NCBI GenBank assembly: GCA_030617565.1
Contig: JAUWVE010000004.1
Location: 1 to 28,399, forward strand
Reading direction: 5' to 3'
DNA from: Gammaproteobacteria bacterium
Lineage (GTDB): Bacteria; Pseudomonadota; Gammaproteobacteria; BMS3Bbin11
Length of the DNA: 28,399 nt
Every line of letters begins with the position of its first letter. The first letter of the stretch is position 1. Below are positions 1-7,277 of this stretch, piece after piece. Both the position numbers and the translations under genes were made by a program. The notes beneath the pieces were generated by a model, which was not told the DNA's origin, did no database searches, and saw nothing but the letters and a program-made list of their open reading frames with translations.

Positions 1-7
1 ATATCGT

Positions 8-1321
8 ATGTTAAAGCTTTACTCACTGTTATTGCCACTGCTGGTGCCCCTGGTCATTCTACATCTGCTGCTGCGCGGGCTAAAGAATCCTGACTACTTC
101 CGGCGCTGGGGTGAGCGTTTTGGTTTTAGCAATATCACCCCCGGCTCGCCAGTGATCTGGATACATGCGGTCTCTGTTGGTGAAGCACGGGCTTCAGTGC
201 CTCTCATCAACGCCTTGTTCGAGCATTTTCCCGATACTCAGGTGCTCGTCACGACTATGACACCGACTGGATCTGCTGAAGTCATACGACAACTGGGAGA
301 CCGCGTACTGCATTGTTATGTCCCTTATGACCTCGTCGGCTCTGTCAATCGTTTTCTGAACCAGGTCAAGCCATGTCTGGCGATCATTATGGAAACCGAA
401 TTATGGCCAAATATTTACCATGGCTGCAAAGAGAGAAATATACCCGTTGTGGTTGCCAATGCACGCATGTCGGAATCGTCCATGCGTGGTTATCTGCGTT
501 TTGAAAAACTGACCCGTGCTACGCTGAGTCAGGTTTCCCTGATCGCTACCCAGTCACGAGCCGACGCGCGCCGTTTAAGGCGAATGGGGGCATCAAATGA
601 CAAAATAGTTGTCACCGGCAGCATTAAATTTGAGATCAAGCTGCCGGCCAGTCTACGTGAGGCTGCGGAATCTCTGCGGCGGGATTTCGGTAGCATGCGA
701 CCTGTCTGGATAGCCGCCAGCACACATGAGAATGAAGAAAAGAAAGTCCTCGTCGCATTTCGGGAACTAAAGCGCAGTTACCCGGATCTGCTGCTATTGA
801 TTGTTCCTCGTCACCCGGAGCGTTTCGTGGCCGTTGCAAAAATCAGCCGCCGGGATGGCTTTAACACCGCTCTCAGAAGTGAATTGCACGGCCCTGTTTC
901 TGGTGATGTTGAAGTGATCGTTGCAGACAGCATGGGTGAACTGCTTAAACTCTATACAGCCTCAGACGTTGCTTTTGTCGGCGGCTCGCTGACTCCTGTC
1001 GGTGGCCATAATGTACTCGAAGCCTGCGCAGTTGGCCTGCCGGTTATCTTTGGCCCTCACATGTTTAATTTTGATGAGATCAGTCAACTGACCCTGTCAC
1101 GCGAGGCAGGCAAGCAGGTTGACTCAGAAACCGACCTCGCCGCTGCGGTTGCCACCTATCTTGACGATGCCAACCTGCGATTTGAAACGGGGGAAAACGG
1201 TAAAAAGCTGGTGCAGCAAAATCGCGGAGCGCTGGAACACACTTCCGAACTTATATTCTCTCTTGCTGAGACTACCTGCGTCGACTCACAGGCTCAGGTT
1301 ACTAAGCCGATCAGAAATTAA
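8..1321 (+). CDS. waaA: 3-deoxy-D-manno-octulosonic acid (Kdo) transferase
   Basis: This enzyme adds Kdo from CMP-Kdo to lipid A precursor at the inner membrane, starting the lipopolysaccharide core. The 437-residue protein has the usual family length. It begins with a hydrophobic anchor (residues 4-23) followed by a basic stretch. It shows the N-terminal VSVGEA motif, where E59 fits the family's catalytic acid, then METELWPN in the middle and GGHNVLEACAVGLPVIFGP in the C-terminal nucleotide-sugar domain, as expected for GT30. The start at 8 fits the family N-terminus, so the gene appears complete although it lies at the window edge. Its 3' end overlaps the 3' end of the convergent pcm-like gene by 11 bases. 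Whether the enzyme adds one or two Kdo residues cannot be read from sequence. Confidence 0.96.
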   Translation: MLKLYSLLLPLLVPLVILHLLLRGLKNPDYFRRWGERFGFSNITPGSPVIWIHAVSVGEARASVPLINALFEHFPDTQVLVTTMTPTGSAEVIRQLGDRVLHCYVPYDLVGSVNRFLNQVKPCLAIIMETELWPNIYHGCKERNIPVVVANARMSESSMRGYLRFEKLTRATLSQVSLIATQSRADARRLRRMGASNDKIVVTGSIKFEIKLPASLREAAESLRRDFGSMRPVWIAASTHENEEKKVLVAFRELKRSYPDLLLLIVPRHPERFVAVAKISRRDGFNTALRSELHGPVSGDVEVIVADSMGELLKLYTASDVAFVGGSLTPVGGHNVLEACAVGLPVIFGPHMFNFDEISQLTLSREAGKQVDSETDLAAAVATYLDDANLRFETGENGKKLVQQNRGALEHTSELIFSLAETTCVDSQAQVTKPIRN

Positions 1322-1976
1322 ACACATCCTTTTGCACTGCATCGGTAAGACGGGGCAGTGATGTCTCAAACAGCTCCTCTTCAAACAGACCACCATTCAT
1401 ACTGCGGCTAAACAGTGTTGCTGACATAGCTGGCTGCTCGCCTACTACTGCAAATAATCTTCCACCTGCGTTCAGTTTTTCAAGCAGGCCGTCAGGAATC
1501 GACTGCACTGAACCATTCAGCAAAATCACATCAAAATTTCCTTTATCCTGCCAGCCTTCGTTTATGCTTCCAGTTTCGAAATGAATATTTGTAAGATTTT
1601 TCCGAATTCCCGGCTGCACATGATCTTCGGCATCAAGAGTCGTAACATTGCCTGAGAGATCCGCCAGCATTGCAGCCAGATACGCACACCCCGTCCCAAT
1701 CTCAAGCACCTTTTCATCAGCCTGCACATTCAATGCCTGAAGAATTCGTGCCTCCATACCAGGAAACAGCATACAACTACCGTCACCAAGCATGATGTTG
1801 GTGTCGGCATAAGCCAGTTCACGCCATGATTCGGGTACAAATTCCTCACGCGGGTATTTGTACATCAGCTCCAGCACGCGGGCATCTGTCACTTCCCAGG
1901 TGCGAACCTGCTGTTTAACCATATTTTCACGCGCTTGTTCCTGATTCATAACACTATCCATATTTTGGGGATGCAA
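1311..1976 (-). CDS. pcm: Protein-L-isoaspartate O-methyltransferase family protein
   Basis: A Rossmann-fold AdoMet methyltransferase resembling the enzymes that repair isoaspartyl residues in ageing proteins. Motif I, KVLEIGTGCAYLAAML, lies at about residues 89-104 and a conserved acidic residue follows in TTLDAED. The N-terminal NMVKQQVRTWEV and the YKYPREEFVP segment are typical of this family. In classical Pcm the loop before motif I contains an ISQP-type substrate segment; here that place reads MLFPGMEARILQAL. The repair activity is therefore less certain than the fold, and it may be a divergent paralogue. Three starts are possible, at 1976, 1961 (MDS) and 1949 (MNQEQ); none has a strong ribosome binding site. 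The 1949 start gives the most family-like N-terminus. It converges with waaA. Confidence 0.85.
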   Translation of the reverse strand: MHPQNMDSVMNQEQARENMVKQQVRTWEVTDARVLELMYKYPREEFVPESWRELAYADTNIMLGDGSCMLFPGMEARILQALNVQADEKVLEIGTGCAYLAAMLADLSGNVTTLDAEDHVQPGIRKNLTNIHFETGSINEGWQDKGNFDVILLNGSVQSIPDGLLEKLNAGGRLFAVVGEQPAMSATLFSRSMNGGLFEEELFETSLPRLTDAVQKDVFNF

Positions 1977-2056
1977 AGAGTAAAAGTTCTGGATTCAATG
2001 TTCAAGCACTATATTTAATAGGCGGCAAAATTAAATTACGTGAAAACTTAAAAGCT

Positions 2057-2112
2057 TTCACCACAGAAGACACGAAGGTACACAGATTTTTTTATGTTAA
2101 TCGATCAGCAGG
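2057..2112 (+). repeat. Dispersed intergenic repeat block, copy A
   Basis: The block starts TTCACCACAGAAGACACGAA, continues to a CACAG and T-run, and then TTTTTATGTTAATC. It recurs in the same order at 13650-13709, where the shared core is TTTTTATGTTAATC preceded by ACCGCAGAGG. Both copies are followed about 45 bases later by a REP-like element. Blocks of the ACCGCAGAGG type are common between genes in many proteobacteria; their function is not known to me. Confidence 0.7.
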
Positions 2113-2155
2113 TCATATTATTTCATCTTTTGATTTCCTGCTTCCTTCACCCACT

Positions 2156-2182
2156 TTCGCCGCGAGGGCGCGCCTCTCACAA
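2156..2182 (-). repeat. REP-like element, inverted member of a pair
   Basis: The element reads CGCCGCGAGGGCGCGCC followed by TCTCACAA on the plus strand. It is the reverse complement, with three mismatches, of the element at 2213-2239, so the pair can form a long stem with a 30-base loop. The general form (GTGGGAG, GC-rich core, CGCGGCGAA) resembles the REP elements of Pseudomonas, which are moved by RAYT transposases. No RAYT gene lies in this window. Confidence 0.8.
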
Positions 2183-2212
2183 CAAAACCAATGCAGTCGT
2201 GCTTATCGACTC

Positions 2213-2239
2213 TTGTGGGAGGCACACCCTCGCGGCGAA
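2213..2239 (+). repeat. REP-like element, direct member of a pair
   Basis: The element reads TTGTGGGAGGCACACC followed by CTCGCGGCGAA and is partner to the inverted copy at 2156-2182. A GGGTTTTTTCT stretch follows directly, so on the plus strand the pair looks like a stem followed by a T run. No plus-strand gene ends nearby, so the resemblance to a terminator may be incidental. Confidence 0.8.
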
Positions 2240-2292
2240 GGGTTTTTTCTAAAACTTGAAGCCTGTCTCCTTGAACTATTCCCGAGGCAATC

Positions 2293-2583
2293 TCATTTCG
2301 TCAGCTTTTTACCTGCGGCTTGCTCTACGACACTCAGCGGAGTGCCATTTTTCTTTGCTATTCGCTGGTATTCCGCTTTACGGCCTGCGTTGACTCTGTT
2401 CACCAGCGCATTGACTTCAGCAGAGGGTTTCGCCGCTACCAGGTAACCGGTTGCTGTTTCTTTTACCAGCCCCTGGCTTCTTGCCTGTCCCAGATCCAGT
2501 GCCGATGCAGGCAGTGCAAACAAAATGAGTGCCAGGAACAGCGGCAATAAGGCAGTTTTTTTCATGCTAAATTCACCAAACAT
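2293..2583 (-). CDS. ydbL: YdbL family (DUF1318) periplasmic protein
   Basis: A small exported protein of the DUF1318 family, the third member of the ydbH-ynbE-ydbL operon. It has a Sec signal peptide (MKKTALLPLFLALILFALPASA, cut after ASA) and a mature part starting LDLGQARSQGLVKETATGYL, typical of YdbL. The family is thought to help or regulate the YdbH-YnbE bridge in the periplasm; its exact activity is unknown. Two starts compete. The ATG at 2583 has AGAGGA about 7 bases upstream, while the ATG at 2565 (MKK) has GGTGA upstream and gives the standard signal peptide. The mature protein is the same. It lies 17 bases after ynbE, so the two are cotranscribed. It is somewhat shorter at the C-terminus than its E. 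coli relative. Confidence 0.88.
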   Translation of the reverse strand: MFGEFSMKKTALLPLFLALILFALPASALDLGQARSQGLVKETATGYLVAAKPSAEVNALVNRVNAGRKAEYQRIAKKNGTPLSVVEQAAGKKLTK

Positions 2584-2600
2584 ATCATTTTCCTCTCTAA

Positions 2601-2798
2601 TCAGAACAGGTCACTGTCTTTAGTCATTAATTCATCGAGATCTTTATCAATTTTGACTCGAATCTCATGTTCAACCTTTACATTCAGGTTGATGGTAATT
2701 GGTTCATCGGGTACTGCCACCTTAACGGTTGGCGTACAGGCGGCCACAGATAAGATAAATACGAAGCCGACGACAATTTTAATCATTGTTTGAAACAT
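2601..2798 (-). CDS. ynbE: YnbE family outer-membrane lipoprotein
   Basis: A 65-residue lipoprotein. Residues 5-20 form a hydrophobic signal, ending in the lipobox VAAC with the modified cysteine at residue 21. The mature part contains PITINLNVKVEHEIRVKID, the family signature, and the tail TKDSDLF matches the characteristic YnbE C-terminus. In E. coli, YnbE sits in the outer membrane and stacks with the C-terminal end of YdbH to complete a lipid-conducting bridge between the membranes. The ATG at 2798 follows CGAGGAAATATT, a good ribosome binding site. It lies between ydbH and ydbL, as in enterobacteria. Confidence 0.93.
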   Translation of the reverse strand: MFQTMIKIVVGFVFILSVAACTPTVKVAVPDEPITINLNVKVEHEIRVKIDKDLDELMTKDSDLF

Positions 2799-2969
2799 AA
2801 TATTTCCTCGTTAGCGACGAGCTGGCTGTACGATTTCTCACACAACGCCAGCCGTAGCGGGAATAACATGCTGAAAATTCACCGGGTAGAGTGACTATAC
2901 CCTCTTTTATATGAATAGAGCCTGAACAACATGTCCAGACACATCAGAGGTACCCTAGTTTACCGAATT
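2799..2969 (-). other. ydbH-ynbE intergenic spacer
   Basis: A 171-base spacer inside an otherwise tight operon. It contains GGGTAGAGTGACTATACCC at 2884-2902, a 19-base near-palindrome with one mismatched pair and an unpaired centre, and a looser GC-rich inverted repeat around 2812-2860. No small reading frame convinces me. The spacer may hold a second promoter for ynbE-ydbL or a processing site; this is inference. Confidence 0.4.
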
Positions 2970-5393
2970 TCATCTGTTTCTAAAGCTCTTCTGCACATTT
3001 CTGTCGATTTCATCACTTAGTCCTTCGGCATAACGTAGGCCCTTTAACAATTTGAGGACATTTTGCTGCAGATTCAGGTTGAAATGAACAGGTCGCCTGG
3101 TATCCAGTTTCGGGCTTTTCCCCTTGATCGCAAGTTGCATTTCCATTTCGCCACTTTCTTCATAGTTCACGTCGATTTCAAGAGTATTATATTTCAGGTC
3201 CTCAATGATTCGGAACACGAACTCAGACCCCATTGCCGCCTGTTCCATCTCTGCTGTACCACCTGCTGGCAAATAATTTATCTGGCCTCCTGGCTTCTGT
3301 GAGACGATCCTTCCTTCGGTTATTTTTATTCCATTCTCAGTGATAGTGACAGGAATGTAGCCATCTAAACGGCCCGTTGCTGTCAGGCCTTCAAGCTGCT
3401 GCATCGCAATAATTTGAGCTAAGTCCAGGCCCACTACGACTAGCACCAGATCATGTTCGTCATTATTCAGATCAATTTCCAGATCATTCCCTTTCACCTT
3501 ACCGTCTAACAGCGACAAACTCAGGGCATTTATTAACAGTAATGGTAATGGCCCGTTGCGAGTCGCTTTATAACGAATTTTCGCTGACACCTCTGTAATC
3601 GGCAGACCTATGTCAATATCGTCCACTTTTATCAAGGCAAAATCAGAAGACTTAATAACTGGAAGCAGGTCAATGGTATCTTTGTAATTCAGTCCTGAAA
3701 ACAGCACGCCATCATAAAATCCACCGGCATCACTTACGTTCAATTTCATGTCGAGCTTGTTACGAAACGACCCTCTGTTACCTGTCCACCAGCGGTATTC
3801 TCCACTCGCTGATAGTGTACCGGAAACAATATCATACGGTTCCTTCCAGTCTTTCAGAATGCTGGAGAATAGCGGATTGTCGCTGTCCGGTTTTATCTCT
3901 GAAAAGGAATAGCTGGCACTGCCCACCGCATTTTCTAAGTTGAATTGAAAACGGGATGTCAGCGGACTGCTCATTGCACTGGACTGGCAGGATAAATCTC
4001 CCTGTACTTCTGCTGACCACCCTGCGGATTTGTCATCAATAGTCTTTAGATTCAAACTGCACTGATTCAACGGCAGAAAAAAATCATCATCCTCAATACT
4101 CAGTTCATTCGCCTGGATATTTACTGTGCCTGCCAACCTTTTATCATCAACGCAGTCAGCAGTTAATTGCAGCACGTCGCTCTTAATATGAATATCGTTT
4201 ATCTGTACCAGCGGGGCAGTAATTTGCGAGGTGATTTGGCAGGCCTCAGACTTTTCATACTGTCGCCTTCCTGACAGGGTGATATTCTCAAGCCTCATGG
4301 TCGGGATACTAATATTTTCCATCAACAGGCTACTGAGTGTAATACTGGCTCCACTACTATCATGTATGGTCACACCCTCATCAGCCACTTCAAGTACCCG
4401 CGGCAGACGTATCACTGCCTTGCCTATGTTTTTATCATCTAAGCCCAGGGATTCGAGTGTAACAACTGATGACTCCTTAAAATTTACGGTATATGTGCCA
4501 TCCGCCTTTTCTACACTCCCCTCAATGGCAGCGATGATATTTTTCACTTGCGCACCCATGAATTGACCATTTTCTAAATTGGCCGCGACACTAAAATCTT
4601 TTATCGGACTATCCTTCCGCGCAGAGTATGAAATATCGGCCTTAAACAGACCCGTGGAGCCACTAAGTGGAGAAAAAACATCTGCCAGTTTTGATAGATC
4701 AGCTTCAATGCGCCCCGCCAGGCCTGACAATCCATTTGGGCCCTGTGCCGGAAGTAGACTGAATGAGAAAGGTGCCTGTTTAGCTTCATTGATGCCTTCG
4801 TCCGTCGCCATCCATCGCAAACTAACACCCGCCACAGGCGACATCACAAAATGAAAACGGTGATTTTCACCCGTACTATCTGTCATTTTTACTTCAGTGA
4901 TCATGCCCCCTGCCTGCTTCTTAACATTCAGCGAAGCGATCAATGACGGCACGCCATTCTCCTCGATCAGTGCAAATTCCTTTACCGTTATAAGACGGGC
5001 TGGCACCGACTCCTGCCAGGACGTATTCAGCAAACCCAGCAACATCACCGGGTCGGGCAATGTCGCTGCAGTTTGCTCAGACGCCAGTCTCTGGAGTAAA
5101 ATCTGATCAACAACAATTGTGTCAGCAGTTCCTTTAAACAGATCTGACAAACTATAGCTTGCCTGCAGATTTTTCAGCGTGAGAAGATATGCATCATTGC
5201 CCATTTGCAGATGATTGACAGTCGCCCGACTCAGTCCGATGTGACCTACATTGACTTCAATATCAGTAAAGCCCTGCTGTTGCAGTTGCTGCTGTACCAC
5301 TCTTTCAAGCAAATACGGCCTGACTGCCCAGAATAATAATGCAACAACAAATACACTAAGCAGTGTTAAAACTATCTTGAATATTATTCTCAT
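2970..5393 (-). CDS. ydbH: YdbH family intermembrane lipid-bridge protein (AsmA-like)
   Basis: An 807-residue protein with one N-terminal membrane anchor (residues about 4-26) and a long beta-rich periplasmic body. This is the layout of the AsmA-like bridge proteins (TamB, YhdP, YdbH) that are thought to carry phospholipids from inner to outer membrane in a hydrophobic groove. The C-terminal third (about 550-790), with DIGLPITEVSAKIRY, LEGLTATGRLDGYIPVTI and KGKSPKLDTRRPVHFNLN, matches the conserved YdbH C-terminal region. The protein is slightly shorter than the E. coli one (about 880). The family identification is strong because ynbE and ydbL follow. It diverges from the ykgJ-like gene, leaving about 84 bases for both promoters. 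Confidence 0.92.
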   Translation of the reverse strand: MRIIFKIVLTLLSVFVVALLFWAVRPYLLERVVQQQLQQQGFTDIEVNVGHIGLSRATVNHLQMGNDAYLLTLKNLQASYSLSDLFKGTADTIVVDQILLQRLASEQTAATLPDPVMLLGLLNTSWQESVPARLITVKEFALIEENGVPSLIASLNVKKQAGGMITEVKMTDSTGENHRFHFVMSPVAGVSLRWMATDEGINEAKQAPFSFSLLPAQGPNGLSGLAGRIEADLSKLADVFSPLSGSTGLFKADISYSARKDSPIKDFSVAANLENGQFMGAQVKNIIAAIEGSVEKADGTYTVNFKESSVVTLESLGLDDKNIGKAVIRLPRVLEVADEGVTIHDSSGASITLSSLLMENISIPTMRLENITLSGRRQYEKSEACQITSQITAPLVQINDIHIKSDVLQLTADCVDDKRLAGTVNIQANELSIEDDDFFLPLNQCSLNLKTIDDKSAGWSAEVQGDLSCQSSAMSSPLTSRFQFNLENAVGSASYSFSEIKPDSDNPLFSSILKDWKEPYDIVSGTLSASGEYRWWTGNRGSFRNKLDMKLNVSDAGGFYDGVLFSGLNYKDTIDLLPVIKSSDFALIKVDDIDIGLPITEVSAKIRYKATRNGPLPLLLINALSLSLLDGKVKGNDLEIDLNNDEHDLVLVVVGLDLAQIIAMQQLEGLTATGRLDGYIPVTITENGIKITEGRIVSQKPGGQINYLPAGGTAEMEQAAMGSEFVFRIIEDLKYNTLEIDVNYEESGEMEMQLAIKGKSPKLDTRRPVHFNLNLQQNVLKLLKGLRYAEGLSDEIDRNVQKSFRNR

Positions 5394-5477
5394 GATTACT
5401 GATAATGTTTGAATCCGACTACAACCATGTCAATGTTTCATTTGTGACCGGACGATTTTTCATATAGATTGCGCGCC

Positions 5478-5882
5478 ATGTCAAAAAAAATTGCCGTTAA
5501 AAATCCCAGTCCCTGTATACAATGCACCAAATCCTGGTGCTGTACCTATTTTACCCAGCAGATTGACACCCCTCGCTCACGTGAAGACTTTGATGTCATC
5601 CTGTGGCAAATATCCCACGAACATACCGAAGCCTACAAGGACGAAGACGGCTGGTTTCTGCTGATGACCAATCCCTGCACCCATTTGCTGGCAAACGGCG
5701 ACTGCGGAATCTATGATGTCCGCCCCAAGATATGCCGCGATCACTCCAGCGAAAATTGCGAAAAAGACGGCCTGGCGGGTGAAGACGATTTCGAACTCTA
5801 CTTCAAGGATTATGACGCCCTGCGCAAGTACTGTAAAAAGAGATACAAAAAATGGGACAAATGGGAGAAGAAGAAAAAATAA
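5478..5882 (+). CDS. YkgJ family cysteine-cluster protein (zinc/iron-chelating domain)
   Basis: A small soluble protein with a CxxC...CC cluster near the N-terminus (C13, C16, C21, C22 counted from the ATG) and further conserved cysteines in NPCTHLLANGDCGIYDVRPKIC and ENC. This is the PF03692 pattern, predicted to hold zinc or an iron-sulfur centre. No enzymatic role is established for the family. A TTG at 5469 could start three codons earlier, but the ATG at 5478 gives the usual MSKK beginning. The C-terminus is highly basic (KKRYKKWDKWEKKKK). A possible -35 TTGTGA (5442-5447) and -10 TAGATT (5465-5470) with 17-base spacing would make the message almost leaderless; this is weak. The gene ends in repeat DNA facing the glycosyltransferase. 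Confidence 0.85.
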   Translation: MSKKIAVKNPSPCIQCTKSWCCTYFTQQIDTPRSREDFDVILWQISHEHTEAYKDEDGWFLLMTNPCTHLLANGDCGIYDVRPKICRDHSSENCEKDGLAGEDDFELYFKDYDALRKYCKKRYKKWDKWEKKKK

Positions 5883-5888
5883 AGTCCC

Positions 5889-5905
5889 AAGTTTCAAGTT
5901 TCAAG
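5889..5905 (+). repeat. Heptamer repeat AAGTTTC, left arm
   Basis: Two units of AAGTTTC plus AAG directly after the ykgJ-like stop codon. It is the exact complement of the CTTGAAA units at 6001-6021. The two arms lie in the convergent gap between the ykgJ-like gene and the GT4 gene and can pair around the 5963-5986 palindrome. Confidence 0.85.
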
Positions 5906-5911
5906 AAAGTT

Positions 5912-5937
5912 TACCGCTGAGGATGCAGAGAACACAA
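5912..5937 (+). repeat. ACCGCTGAGG-type dispersed block
   Basis: The block reads TACCGCTGAGGATGCAGAGA followed by ACACAA. It resembles the starts of the blocks at 2057 and 13650 and precedes a REP-like palindrome, as they do. It is a shorter version of the same composite. Confidence 0.6.
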
Positions 5938-5962
5938 AATTTAGAACGCCACTTTAATATAA

Positions 5963-5986
5963 TTGTGGGAGGCGCGCCTCCCACAA
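5963..5986. repeat. Perfect 24-base palindrome of the REP-like family
   Basis: TTGTGGGAGGCG is followed immediately by its exact reverse complement, giving a 24-base palindrome with no spacer. It looks like two REP-like ends (TTGTGGGAGGCGCGCC) fused or folded so that the CTCGCGGCGAA half is lost. It sits in the convergent gap between the ykgJ-like gene and the GT4 gene and could act as a two-way transcription stop. Confidence 0.85.
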
Positions 5987-6000
5987 AAGATTTTCTTTTT

Positions 6001-6021
6001 CTTGAAACTTGAAACTTGAAA
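6001..6021 (+). repeat. Heptamer repeat CTTGAAA, right arm
   Basis: Three exact CTTGAAA units, with a decayed fourth unit (CCTGGAA CTTG) running to about 6031, just before the stop codon of the GT4 gene. The same unit appears six times at 15261-15302. Together with 5889-5905 it forms an inverted pair. Confidence 0.9.
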
Positions 6022-6036
6022 CCTGGAACTTGCCTT

Positions 6037-7176
6037 TCATCCTTCATCGAAAGAATTAATAAACTTTGAAAAACGCCTGGCCCTGTTTCCGTATGAGTAG
6101 TTAGCTGCAATTTTATTCATCCTTTTAATGCGCTCGCTATCTTCACAGCAACTGGCTTCCTCAATTGCTCTTGCGAAATCCACCGGGGCTGTGCTGGCAA
6201 GAAAAACTGTGTTTTCTCCGGTGATCATATTTACAGAGGGGTAATTGACCGAAACAACCGGTATTCCCGTGGCCATATATTCGAAAAGCTTCATAGGGGA
6301 GGTGAAATGTTTCGACTCGATATTATCACCCAATGGTAAAAGTAGTACAGACGAGCCATTGAGTACTTCACTTGCGACCTGGTCAGGCCTTACAAAACCT
6401 CGATAATCGACCCGTTCTGTCAGTTTATATTTTTCCGTCAGCTGTATTATATATTTCTTGCTCTCATCATTGCCTTTTCCACCCGCAATACGTAGCTGAT
6501 AATGATTTCCGAGCAGTTCCATCGCCTGAAAGATCAATTCTATATTTTTCCAGCTGGAAAATTGCCCGACATATGTAATGACTATGTGCGAAGGATTTTT
6601 CTCATGCACGGGTGAGTGTGCCTGAGAAAATAGTTCAGTTTCTACACCATTTGGAAGAATGGAATACTTTGGAAGCGATGAAAATTCATCGCGAAGGATC
6701 TTTTCCTGAGAATAGTTGGTAAGAATTAAACCATCGATCTTGTTGAACAATTTCTCATATGATCGTTTGCTTAATTTCTTCTTTTGCGGGATCAGGAAAG
6801 GCAATGCCTGTTCATGCATTTCCATAAGAACGAGCGCGTTCGGGAATAAATGTCTGTAGTAAAGGATTTCACGGCATTTCTGATAACTCCGGGTAATAAA
6901 ACATATTCTTTGCCTTGAATGCCTTATTGCATCTGCAAGAAACCGCACTTTACTGCCCATACGGGCAATTTTCGATGCACCTTCTGTTGCTAGAATCTTT
7001 ATCTGGTGACCGTGAATGTAGGTCTGAATATCGCAATAAGATTGTTCGTCGTCATAAGTACCGGATAAAGTAATATCAAAGCCTTTATCAGACAAATATC
7101 TGTAGTCTCGAATCACCTGTATCGTCTGGCTAGAGTTGAAGTTCAGGTACAGTGAATGAAAGTAATAAATTTTCAT
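6037..7176 (-). CDS. Glycosyltransferase family 4 (GT-B fold)
   Basis: A 379-residue glycosyltransferase that probably transfers a sugar from a nucleotide donor during polysaccharide or lipopolysaccharide assembly. The C-terminal GT1-type domain shows ITYVGQFSSWKNIELIFQAM (about 202-221), LRIAGG, RVDYRGFVRPDQVASEV and SPMKLFEYMATGIPVVSVNY, which holds the EX7E-like donor site. The N-terminal domain is poorly conserved, so neither donor nor acceptor can be named. The gene stands alone between unrelated neighbours and is bounded on both sides by heptamer repeats. It appears more AT-rich than dapF or xerC nearby, which hints at separate acquisition. The ATG at 7176 gives a natural GT4 beginning (MKIYYFHSLYLNFNS). 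No membrane segment is obvious. Confidence 0.88.
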   Translation of the reverse strand: MKIYYFHSLYLNFNSSQTIQVIRDYRYLSDKGFDITLSGTYDDEQSYCDIQTYIHGHQIKILATEGASKIARMGSKVRFLADAIRHSRQRICFITRSYQKCREILYYRHLFPNALVLMEMHEQALPFLIPQKKKLSKRSYEKLFNKIDGLILTNYSQEKILRDEFSSLPKYSILPNGVETELFSQAHSPVHEKNPSHIVITYVGQFSSWKNIELIFQAMELLGNHYQLRIAGGKGNDESKKYIIQLTEKYKLTERVDYRGFVRPDQVASEVLNGSSVLLLPLGDNIESKHFTSPMKLFEYMATGIPVVSVNYPSVNMITGENTVFLASTAPVDFARAIEEASCCEDSERIKRMNKIAANYSYGNRARRFSKFINSFDEG

Positions 7177-7188
7177 TTGTTTCAGAGG

Positions 7189-7260
7189 TTCAGTTTTCAG
7201 TTTTCAGTTTTCAGTTTTCAGTACTTTGCATGCTCTTACTGAACACCGAAAACTGAACAC
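7189..7260 (+). repeat. Heptamer array CAGTTTT with inverted single copy
   Basis: Four exact CAGTTTT units (7191-7218) plus CAGTA, preceded by GGTT. After a 16-base gap comes the reverse complement CGAAAACTGAACAC (7247-7260), which can pair with GGTTCAGTTTTC. The array fills the space between the GT4 start codon and the 3' end of xerC, so it lies in the leader or promoter region of the GT4 gene. Confidence 0.92.
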
Positions 7261-7277
7261 TTCTTTTAAGGGTGCCC

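Larger units (their letters stand above)
1977..2292. other. Intergenic region with composite repeat and a REP pair
   Basis: This 316-base gap separates ydbL from the pcm-like gene, both on the minus strand. It holds an ACCACAGAAG-type block (about 2057-2112) and two REP-like elements in inverted orientation (2156-2182 and 2213-2239). The promoter of the pcm-like gene should lie in the AT-rich part near 1980-2040, but I see no convincing hexamer pair. The open frame at 2213-2446 is repeat DNA plus an antisense shadow of ydbL and is not annotated. Confidence 0.7.

Noticed and set aside
2213..2446. Plus-strand frame starting in the REP element
   Set aside because: It is made of repeat DNA plus the antisense strand of ydbL.
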